Assembly: GCA_910578115.1 (NCBI GenBank)
Contig: CAJTPO010000017.1
Coordinates: 1-64,000 of the forward strand
Reading direction: 5' to 3'
Length of the DNA: 64,000 nt
Source: an uncultured Lachnospiraceae bacterium
GTDB taxonomy: Bacteria > Bacillota > Clostridia > Lachnospirales > Lachnospiraceae
Shown: in pieces, positions 24,817 through 32,657 of the stretch
Position numbering within the stretch: the stretch's first letter is position 1
Layout: each line of letters begins with the position of its first letter
Program-made: the position numbers and the translations under genes
The notes under the pieces: model-generated
Database searches by the model: none
Seen by the model: the letters and a program-made list of their open reading frames with translations, nothing else
Told to the model about the DNA's origin: nothing

Positions 24817-25532
24817 ACATTGCAGTTATCATTGCGGGCGGTGTGGGAAAGAGAATGGGGCAGGAAATTCCCAAGCAATTTATAAATGTATATGATAAAC
24901 CTGTTTTGTTCTATACACTGGAAGGATTTCAAAAGCATCCCATGATCGATGCAATAGAGCTGGTATGTATTGACAGTTGGATTGGTGCGGCAAGTGCCTA
25001 TGCACGTCAGTATAATATCACTAAATTAAAGTGGATTATTCCAGGAGGGGAAAGCGGCCAGGAATCTATCCGCAATGGTGTATATCATCTTGAAGAAGAA
25101 TGCTGTGATAACGATATCATTATCATTCATGACGGTATTCGTCCCCTGGTGGATGAATCGGTGCTTACAGATGTCATATTGAAATGTGAACAATATGGAA
25201 ATGCAGTTACTTCCATGCCGTATAACGAGCAGATTTTTGTTGCGGATGACGAGATGTCAACGGTGCAGTATATTCCGCGAGAAACTTTGCGCAGAGTTTC
25301 CACACCGCAGGCTTATAAGTTTGGAAAGCTTGATTGGGCGTATCACGAGGCGTTCGAGAAGAAAATCGGGATATATGGTTCGGCTTATACAAATACGATG
25401 ATGGTCGAACTTGGGGAACGGTTGTATTTTGCAGCTGGATCAGATAAGAATATCAAGCTTACAACGCAGGATGATCTGGAATTTTTCAAGGCATATCTGA
25501 GGTCAAAAGACCAAAATAACAGATGTGGTTGA
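24813..25532 (+). CDS. IspD/TarI-type cytidylyltransferase
   Basis: A 239-residue nucleotidyltransferase. The N-terminal CTP loop is AVIIAGGVGKRMGQEIPKQF; further IspD/TarI motifs are DIIIIHDGIRPLVDE and TPQAYKFGKL. In this setting it most likely makes CDP-ribitol or another CDP-polyol for the glycan, not the isoprenoid intermediate, because the neighbours are LicD, an SDR and a CDP-glycerol transferase. The start overlaps the LicD stop (ATGA). A TarJ-type alcohol dehydrogenase is not present; the next gene is an extended SDR. Confidence 0.85.
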   Translation: MNIAVIIAGGVGKRMGQEIPKQFINVYDKPVLFYTLEGFQKHPMIDAIELVCIDSWIGAASAYARQYNITKLKWIIPGGESGQESIRNGVYHLEEECCDNDIIIIHDGIRPLVDESVLTDVILKCEQYGNAVTSMPYNEQIFVADDEMSTVQYIPRETLRRVSTPQAYKFGKLDWAYHEAFEKKIGIYGSAYTNTMMVELGERLYFAAGSDKNIKLTTQDDLEFFKAYLRSKDQNNRCG

Positions 25533-25560
25533 CTTTTGTAGAATAAAAGAAAGGTATGAT

Positions 25561-25643
25561 CAAGGTTGAATAAATTCTCTGATGACCAATTTAGTTCAAT
25601 AAACTGAACAAGTTCAGCGTAAAACGTTTCGGAATGGAGGGAA
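25561..25643 (+). repeat. Structured leader repeat, relative C
   Basis: It starts with the same CAAGGTTGAA as copy A. TTGAATAAATT pairs with AATTTAGTTCAA (one bulge) around CTCTGATGACC, then CTGAAC pairs with GTTCAG, then AGCGT-AAA-ACGTT forms a small hairpin, and TTCGGAATGGAGGG supplies the ribosome binding site of the SDR gene. Confidence 0.6.
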
Positions 25644-25645
25644 CA

Positions 25646-26710
25646 ATGATTACTCACAGGTTGTATTGGAAAGATATAGAAGAGACAGCCGGTCTTGTGC
25701 TGCCTTGGGATAAGCTCCGGAATTCCAGAATGCTGGTAAGCGGAGCCAGTGGTCTGATCGGTACGTTTCTTGTAGACACGATCATGTATAAAAACAGGTA
25801 TCATGACTTAAATTGTCATATGTATGCCATAGGGAGGAACAAGGAAAAGGCCAGGTTACGCTTTGCATCTTATGAAGACAGTAAGGAATTCCACTTCGTC
25901 GAGCAGGATATTAACAGGGGGCTGGACGGAGATAGAATACCGTCAGTTGATTATATAGTGCATCTTGCAAGTAATACACATCCGATCGCATATTCTACGG
26001 ATCCTATCGGAACGATCACTACAAATATAGTCGGAACGGGTAATCTTCTGGAGTTTGCTGTCAAAAATAACTGCAGGAGAATTGCATTTGCATCTTCTAA
26101 CGAAATTTATGGAGAGAATAGAGGAGACGTAGAGCTGTTCGATGAAGAATACTGTGGATTTATCAACTGCAATACTCTACGGGCAGGATATCCAGAAAGC
26201 AAACGATGTGGAGAGGCATTATGTCAGGCTTATATCAAACAAAAGGGATTAGACATTGTTATTCCAAGGCTGACGCGCTCTTACGGTCCTACGATGCTGA
26301 TGTCTGATTCTAAGGCAATCTCTCAATTTATAAAGAAAGGTCTGGCAGGCGAGGATATTGTTTTAAAAAGCGAAGGAAATCAATATTATTCCTTTACTTA
26401 TGTTTCAGATGCTGTTTCGGGGCTGTTGACTGTTTTGTTGAAGGGCAAAACAGGGGAGGCCTATAATATTGCAGATGAAAAATCAGATATCAGGCTCAGG
26501 GATCTGGCGAAGCATGTAGCTGAACTGTCAGGAACTAGGGTGGTTTTTGAACTTCCGGATGAAACGGAGAAAGCCGGTTACAGTATGGCAGTTACAGCAA
26601 GATTGTGTGGAGATAAGTTAAAGCAGCTGGGGTGGCAGCCTGAATATAATATTGAGAGCGGTATAAAACAGACGATGACGATATTAAGGGATAGTGAACA
26701 ACAGGTGTAA
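25646..26710 (+). CDS. NAD-dependent epimerase/dehydratase (extended SDR)
   Basis: A 354-residue extended SDR. The NAD-binding motif GASGLIG lies at about residues 33-39, LASNTHP is the strand-4 motif, and the catalytic pair is in GYPESKRCGE (Tyr-x-x-x-Lys). RSYGP and YVSDAVSGLL match sugar-nucleotide epimerases. It should convert a nucleotide-activated sugar or polyol for the glycan. ATG 25646 follows GGAGGGAACA. The structured leader in front places it under possible separate control inside the operon. Confidence 0.85.
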   Translation: MITHRLYWKDIEETAGLVLPWDKLRNSRMLVSGASGLIGTFLVDTIMYKNRYHDLNCHMYAIGRNKEKARLRFASYEDSKEFHFVEQDINRGLDGDRIPSVDYIVHLASNTHPIAYSTDPIGTITTNIVGTGNLLEFAVKNNCRRIAFASSNEIYGENRGDVELFDEEYCGFINCNTLRAGYPESKRCGEALCQAYIKQKGLDIVIPRLTRSYGPTMLMSDSKAISQFIKKGLAGEDIVLKSEGNQYYSFTYVSDAVSGLLTVLLKGKTGEAYNIADEKSDIRLRDLAKHVAELSGTRVVFELPDETEKAGYSMAVTARLCGDKLKQLGWQPEYNIESGIKQTMTILRDSEQQV

Positions 26711-26723
26711 GAGGAGAACTGTG

Positions 26724-29700
26724 ATGAGGGATAAGAAAATATGGATATTTAATGCGGGATTAAGCTTTGATGGGAATCCCAAATGGCTGTTCATGTATAT
26801 TATAAAACATAGAAAGGATATTACTCCTTATTGGTTTTGCTATACGAAGGAATCCATGCAGTATATCAGAAAACTGGGATTTAAAGCTTATCTCTTTCAG
26901 TCAAAGCAGGCTGAAAGAATAGGAGGGAAAGCAGGCGTATATGTAGTAAATCAAAGAAAAGAAGTTTTCCAGAAATATCTTGACGGTATTACCGTGCTCA
27001 ATCTGTGGCATGGAGTAGGTTGTAAGGCAATTGAAAAAAATGTGAAATCTGGTGTATTGGATGAGGGAATTGCTAAAAAGAATATTATAAATGGGAAGAT
27101 ATATCAGAATAATGAATTGTTTTTGGTGACTTCTCCTCTTATGGAAAGACATTTTACCGAATGTTGCAGCTTGAACAGAGATCATATTGTCAGGAATGGA
27201 TATCCGTGCTGTTGTCTTGATGAAAAAATAGAAACTTACGATCATGATATTTTGAGAGGAAGAAATCTTCCCGACAATACAAAAATTGCAGTATATGCTC
27301 CGACATACAGAGAAGATACACTGGTACATTTTTTCTCAGATGCGATACCTCGGATAGAAGAACTGGTAGAGTGCCTCAGTGAAAAAAACATGGTATTGAT
27401 TTTTAAGATGCATCCTAAGATGGAGAAGGATTTTCAATATCTAAATATCAAAAAGGCGTATCTAAATTGCCCGTGGTTAATATTTTGGGACAATTCAAAT
27501 GATATATATGAAATCTTTCATAAAATAGATCTTGCGATTATTGACTATTCTTCTATTTTCTATGACATGATCGCGCATGGTGTAAAACATTTTATACGTT
27601 ATATTTTTGACTATGAGGATAAAGAAAAGGTTCGGGATTTTGTATTTGATTATATGGAGATGACATGCGGACCTGTTTGCAAAGATTTTGATGATTTATT
27701 AGAAGCGCTGTCAAATTATCATAAAGTAGATTTGGATCATGAGCTATGTAGAATAAAAAAGCTGTTTTGGGAATATGAAGAAGGACATTCTTTGAATGAA
27801 ATTATTGAACAGGCAATTGAGTTCCAGCCATGTGAGGAGGCTACATTACCTACTTTATACAGTTTTGATATTTTTGATACACTTATTGCGCGAAGTACGC
27901 TTCAACCTATAGGTGTGTTTTGGTATGTTCAGGAAAAGGTATCAGGATCTTTGGTAAATTTCCCGCAATATTTTAGAGATAATTATTTCAAGATCCGTCC
28001 GTGGTGTGAGAAGGACGCGAGGGAGTATTACAGGAAATCTCAGCTATACAGGAATTCAGATAAATTGGAAATCTCTTTTGCACAGATCTTTGAACATATG
28101 AAAAGAGTCTATCACCTGACAGAGGAGCAGACTGCACTGCTGAAAGAATGGGAAATGGAGGCTGAGTACAGAACATCGATTCCGATTATAGAGAATATTG
28201 ATTTGTTGAAAGAGCTGGTTGGCAATGGGGAACAAGTAGTTCTGATCAGTGACATGTATCTTCCGGAGGAATTTATTAAAAAGCTGCTTAAAAAAGCCGA
28301 TCCGGTATTGGAACAAATTCCTCTGTTTTTATCAAGTACGTGCGGTTATCAGAAAACAACGAAGCGATTGTTTCTGGAGGTTTATCATAGTCTAAACTAT
28401 AATTTTGGACAATGGATTCATTATGGGGATAATCAACATGCCGATATCAATATGCCTGGGCGATTAGGGATCACAACGGTTAAAATTCCGGTAAAAAAGT
28501 TTAATAAGTATGAGAATACACTGATAAATTTTATCAATACTTATGATGCTTTTCAAGTAGGCAGGATGTTGTTGGATGCAAGAACAGGAACTGATGAATA
28601 TACAGATATTGAAATGTTCGCGTTCCGTCAGGTCTCTTTTTATTTTGTACCGTATGTGAACTGGGTCATTCGTCATGCCCTGGAACATGGGCTGGAATGC
28701 CTGTATTTTATTTCAAGAGATGGACATTATTTGAAGCGCATCGCGGATGTTATTATAGAAGAACGGCACTATGCGATCAAAACGAAATACATATATGGGT
28801 CAAGAAAAGTATGGCGGATTCCATCTCAACTGGACAGTATTGATGAGGAATTCTGGAGTGAGTTTGGCAATTTTGTAGATATAACAGATTATGAGCACTT
28901 GCTTGCAGCAGCGGCCTTGACGGAAGAAGAATTTGCAGGAATGTTTCCGTCATTGATGTATTTGAAGAATGAGAAAGTTATTTCCGGTGAAACATTGAGA
29001 ATGCTTCGGGAAACACTCCGCTCATCGAAAGAATACAGAAATTATTTGTTGGGTATAGCAAAAGAGCGAAGAGTAATTGTTGAAAAGTATTTGCGACAGG
29101 AGATTAATTTTGAAGAAAAGCATGCATTTGTAGAATTTTGGGCGAGAGGTTATATGCAGACCTGTCTGGCAAGGATCTTATGGAATATGCAGGGGAGGAG
29201 TGACGACAATATTTTTTATTATGCACGGAGTATATATCCGACACATGGTAATTTGATCAGATATAATTTTACAGGCAATACATTTTCCATGATTTTCATA
29301 GAAGCTTATTTTGCAAATGTGCCATACAAGACGGTCAGCGCATATGAAGAATCAGGGGAGAGAGTTGAACCTGTTATTATACCGTGTGAGAACAGTATGG
29401 AGCTGCATGAGGCGATGGAGAGATGTCTCCCGGAATTTGCAAGACGGTATGTGAGACTGAACTTTCAGGAGGAGGAAGCAATCGACCGGGCTCTCTTTGA
29501 TTTTGGTTTGAGCTATTTCCACAGACATCCTAATGATCCGATCTGGATCAAATTTTTTGCAGGACTGAAGGATTCTGTGAGCGCATTTGGAGAACCGATT
29601 GAATGGGCGCCACCGCGAAGATGGAAGGATGTAGTCGGGACAATCTGTGGCAGGAAGTTTGTGACCAAAAATCATAAATGGTCGATACAGCGTTCCTCTA

Positions 29701-29804
29701 AATCTATTAAGAAAGCATACAAATTTTATGTTAAACATCTGCGAGGAAAAAAAGTGGTAAAGAAAGTACAGAGATTGTTGACGAAGATAGCAGATAAAAA
29801 ATAA
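26724..29804 (+). CDS. CDP-glycerol phosphotransferase fused to HAD-like domain
   Basis: A 1,026-residue fusion. Residues about 1-370 are a CDP-glycerol/CDP-ribitol glycerophosphotransferase (LNLWHGVGCKAIEKNV, VYAPTYRED, IFKMHPKME, LAIIDYSSIFYDM). Residues about 378-600 are HAD-like (YSFDIFDTLIAR, VVLISDMYLPEEFI, IHYGDNQHADI). The remainder to the C-terminus has no motif I recognise (WARGYMQTCLARILW within it) and ends in a basic tail. The first part should polymerise or prime a polyol-phosphate chain on a lipid-linked sugar. ATG 26724 follows AGGAG by about seven bases. The HAD part could process the polyol-phosphate, which is an inference. Confidence 0.85.
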   Translation: MRDKKIWIFNAGLSFDGNPKWLFMYIIKHRKDITPYWFCYTKESMQYIRKLGFKAYLFQSKQAERIGGKAGVYVVNQRKEVFQKYLDGITVLNLWHGVGCKAIEKNVKSGVLDEGIAKKNIINGKIYQNNELFLVTSPLMERHFTECCSLNRDHIVRNGYPCCCLDEKIETYDHDILRGRNLPDNTKIAVYAPTYREDTLVHFFSDAIPRIEELVECLSEKNMVLIFKMHPKMEKDFQYLNIKKAYLNCPWLIFWDNSNDIYEIFHKIDLAIIDYSSIFYDMIAHGVKHFIRYIFDYEDKEKVRDFVFDYMEMTCGPVCKDFDDLLEALSNYHKVDLDHELCRIKKLFWEYEEGHSLNEIIEQAIEFQPCEEATLPTLYSFDIFDTLIARSTLQPIGVFWYVQEKVSGSLVNFPQYFRDNYFKIRPWCEKDAREYYRKSQLYRNSDKLEISFAQIFEHMKRVYHLTEEQTALLKEWEMEAEYRTSIPIIENIDLLKELVGNGEQVVLISDMYLPEEFIKKLLKKADPVLEQIPLFLSSTCGYQKTTKRLFLEVYHSLNYNFGQWIHYGDNQHADINMPGRLGITTVKIPVKKFNKYENTLINFINTYDAFQVGRMLLDARTGTDEYTDIEMFAFRQVSFYFVPYVNWVIRHALEHGLECLYFISRDGHYLKRIADVIIEERHYAIKTKYIYGSRKVWRIPSQLDSIDEEFWSEFGNFVDITDYEHLLAAAALTEEEFAGMFPSLMYLKNEKVISGETLRMLRETLRSSKEYRNYLLGIAKERRVIVEKYLRQEINFEEKHAFVEFWARGYMQTCLARILWNMQGRSDDNIFYYARSIYPTHGNLIRYNFTGNTFSMIFIEAYFANVPYKTVSAYEESGERVEPVIIPCENSMELHEAMERCLPEFARRYVRLNFQEEEAIDRALFDFGLSYFHRHPNDPIWIKFFAGLKDSVSAFGEPIEWAPPRRWKDVVGTICGRKFVTKNHKWSIQRSSKSIKKAYKFYVKHLRGKKVVKKVQRLLTKIADKK

Positions 29805-29834
29805 GAGGAAACATTGTCAGGGAGGACGTTTGGA

Positions 29835-32594
29835 ATGAACTTGAGATTGGTAAAAAGGCGGGAATTACATGGTCGGTACTTTGCTTTATGGAAAGAACTG
29901 ACGGGATGGAGACTTTTTTTGTTTTATGCAGCACATTATACGGTACTGTTCATGGTGTTGGGGTATTTTGTGTTTCTGCCTTTTTATGAAGAAGGAAAAG
30001 GATTTGTATGGTCTGGTGATGGGGTTGAGCAGCATTTTGCGCGGCTGCTTTATATCAGCCAGACCTTGCGCGAAGGTGTCCGCTCGCTGATATCAGGGGA
30101 GGGATGGAACATTCCGGTTTATGATTTTAGAACGGGACTGACAGTACAGGATCTACAGATCGGGTTTCCGCAGATTCTGGCGGTTTTCTGCCCGGAAGGC
30201 AGAATGGATGTTTTTTATAATATTTATGCGATCGTAAATTATTATCTGGTAGGATTATCTTTTTCAGCCTTTGGACTGTTTTTTCGACAAAAACCGTTGC
30301 CTGTCATGACGGGAGCAGTTACGTACATGTTTTGCGGCTATGCAATTTTTGCCGGTGTACGTCATCCGCACTTTATTGTTCCAATGATATTCCTTCCATT
30401 GCTTATAATCGGTGCGGAGAAAGTTTTGCGAGGAGAGAAAGCCTGGCTGCTGCTGGGGACAGTCTTTCTGTCGCTGACGACTCAATGGGGACTATATTTT
30501 TCCTGCATGCAGGCGATACTCGTTATGCTCTATATTTGCGTGCGGTTCTTTGATCTTTATAAAGAGAAGCGGGCAGGGGAATTCATGAAAATGTTTGGAA
30601 GGCTGTCTGTATGGGGTGGGACGGGTGTATTGTTGGGAAGCTTCGTAGCATTACCAGCCTTCATGTCGATTACAGAAACAGGGCGTATTGGAAGAGATGT
30701 CGGAAGTTTTACTAATATGCTGCATTATAAGGAAAATTATTATCGTAATTTTATACTGGATTTTATGCTGATATCGGAAGAAATCGGGGGATTTTTTGGA
30801 TGCTGGACACTGTTGGGTTTCTCTGTGCTGACGGTTCCGGCTATAATATTGCTTTTTCTGCGGCAGGAGAAAAGGGAACAGAGTCTGCGGCGTTTATTTG
30901 TAATATATACAGTTATGCTGTGTATTCCGTCTGTAGCATACGTGATGTCTGGATTTAGTAATATTTCCGGACGATTTTGCTTTGGGTATGCTTTTCTTGT
31001 AGCGGCAGTCCTTATGTTTATGATCCCACATTTTTCCGGAATGGAACGGAGCAGGATGGCGGTGCTTGGCAGCATTCTGATCGTCTGTTTTATGGTTTGC
31101 TTTTTTGTTGTAAAACATGAAACATATCAGATGCGGTCGTTTGTTATGCTGCTGGCGACGGTTCTACTCTTTTTATGCGTTAAACTGACCAGGTTGAGTG
31201 GGGGGGGGTGGGAGAAATGGGTATTCCCGTGCTGCCTGGCGGTGACTTGTTTATCCGTATGGTATAGCTCACATTTAAAATACAGTCCGGATGAAGGCAA
31301 TTATGTGAAGGAGTTTGTGAACGATCCGTACAGGGAACTTGACCAGGGACAGTATAATTCCCTTGCGCAGAGTGATCTGGTTTCAGCGGATATGGATTTT
31401 TATCGTGTTGCAGGCAACAGTATTTCACATCGTGAATTAGGGGCGTCATTTTATTATGATTTAAATGGACTGTCCATGTATCCTTATTTTGGATGGAGTA
31501 ATGAATATATACAGTGGTTGGAAGAAATGGAGGTGGCAAGAAGTGAAAACAAACATATTATTTATGGTCTGGATACACGTTCTTCGCTGATGTGCCTTGC
31601 AGGTGTGAAATATTATGCAGAGCGAAGAAATGATACTTCCTTTGCGCCCTATGGATATACGGAAGTCGATACAGTACAAAATGGCAAAAGTGAAGATGTG
31701 ATCTGGAGGAATGAGTATTGGCTGCCGCTTGGTTATACTTATGACAGTTATGTGGATCGTCAGCACTACGAGATGCTTAGTGCCTGGGGCAAGCAGGAGT
31801 TACAGCTGCAGGCTGTTGTATTGGAAGAAATGCCGGAGACTCTTTCGCTGAGAACTGAGGATGTTGCTGCCACGTTGTCAGCCATACAAATCCCATATGA
31901 AATTACCGATAATAAGCAGGTGACTTGGAAAAACGGGAAAATAAAAGTTGACGAATCCGGTGCGTCCATGACACTTGCTTTTACAGGGATGCCGGAAGTG
32001 GAGACTTATCTGCGTATTGTGAACCTGGATCTGACGAAAGAGGATAATATGCAGCGTTGGTGGCTTAAGGCGGCAACGGAGAATACTTCTGCGTCCGCGG
32101 GATTTTGTGCAGATGCTTTTCCTTATACACACAGACAGAAGACGCAGATACTGAATATGGGATATTCGGAAGAAGGGTATCGTACTATCACGATTACATT
32201 TCCAAACAAGGGCACTTACATATTGGACGATATTGAAATATGGTGTCAACCGATGGAAAACCATGCCGGGTGGATAGACAGACTGAAGGAGGAGTCACTC
32301 AAGGATGTAAAAATTGACTGGCAGGGGGTATCAGGGACAATTTCCGTATCATCGGATAAATTTCTGTGTTTGTCTATTCCTTACAGCAATGGATGGAAAG
32401 CTTATGTAGATGGACAGAGAGTAAAGCTTTACAGGGCGAATACTGCTTTTATGGGGGTGGAACTGCCTGCAGGAGAACATGAGGTTGTATTACGCTACTG
32501 GATTCCAGGATTGACAGCAGGCCTGATCTTGAGTGGTGCAGGAGTAGTCTGCCTTCTGGTAGTCGTTGTGTTTTTCAGGAAGAAACAAAGTTGA
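29835..32594 (+). CDS. YfhO family membrane protein (first)
   Basis: A 919-residue protein with about a dozen membrane helices over the first 480 residues and a large outside domain after them. YfhO proteins are GT-C-like and in Bacillus act in glycosylation of lipoteichoic acid. Family features are WSGDGVEQHFARLLY near the first outside loop, AVTYMFCGYAIFAG and the C-terminal FLCLSIPYSNGWKAYVDGQ. ATG 29835 follows GGGAGGA. Nine G in a row at 31200-31208, inside the coding part for the late membrane region, keep the present frame; loss or gain of one G would truncate the protein near residue 460. Confidence 0.85.
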   Translation: MNLRLVKRRELHGRYFALWKELTGWRLFLFYAAHYTVLFMVLGYFVFLPFYEEGKGFVWSGDGVEQHFARLLYISQTLREGVRSLISGEGWNIPVYDFRTGLTVQDLQIGFPQILAVFCPEGRMDVFYNIYAIVNYYLVGLSFSAFGLFFRQKPLPVMTGAVTYMFCGYAIFAGVRHPHFIVPMIFLPLLIIGAEKVLRGEKAWLLLGTVFLSLTTQWGLYFSCMQAILVMLYICVRFFDLYKEKRAGEFMKMFGRLSVWGGTGVLLGSFVALPAFMSITETGRIGRDVGSFTNMLHYKENYYRNFILDFMLISEEIGGFFGCWTLLGFSVLTVPAIILLFLRQEKREQSLRRLFVIYTVMLCIPSVAYVMSGFSNISGRFCFGYAFLVAAVLMFMIPHFSGMERSRMAVLGSILIVCFMVCFFVVKHETYQMRSFVMLLATVLLFLCVKLTRLSGGGWEKWVFPCCLAVTCLSVWYSSHLKYSPDEGNYVKEFVNDPYRELDQGQYNSLAQSDLVSADMDFYRVAGNSISHRELGASFYYDLNGLSMYPYFGWSNEYIQWLEEMEVARSENKHIIYGLDTRSSLMCLAGVKYYAERRNDTSFAPYGYTEVDTVQNGKSEDVIWRNEYWLPLGYTYDSYVDRQHYEMLSAWGKQELQLQAVVLEEMPETLSLRTEDVAATLSAIQIPYEITDNKQVTWKNGKIKVDESGASMTLAFTGMPEVETYLRIVNLDLTKEDNMQRWWLKAATENTSASAGFCADAFPYTHRQKTQILNMGYSEEGYRTITITFPNKGTYILDDIEIWCQPMENHAGWIDRLKEESLKDVKIDWQGVSGTISVSSDKFLCLSIPYSNGWKAYVDGQRVKLYRANTAFMGVELPAGEHEVVLRYWIPGLTAGLILSGAGVVCLLVVVVFFRKKQS
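31200..31208 (+). repeat. Poly-G9 tract in first YfhO gene
   Basis: Nine consecutive G encode Gly-Gly-Gly in LSGGGWEKW. The current length is in frame. Confidence 0.9.
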
Positions 32595-32655
32595 GTACGC
32601 TCTCTGATGAGCGGTTCATTTTACCAAATGTTTGTGACACTTCGGAATGGAGAAA
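32589..32655 (+). repeat. Structured leader repeat, relative D
   Basis: GAGT(A)CGCT pairs with AGCGGTTC around CTCTGATG, the same loop as relative C, and CTTCGGAATGGAG follows before the start codon of the second YfhO gene. Shorter than copies A and B. Confidence 0.5.
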
Positions 32656-32657
32656 GT

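Noticed and set aside
32600..32640. CTGATGA in leaders C and D as a hammerhead ribozyme core
   Set aside because: No GAAA segment or third stem closes at the right place.
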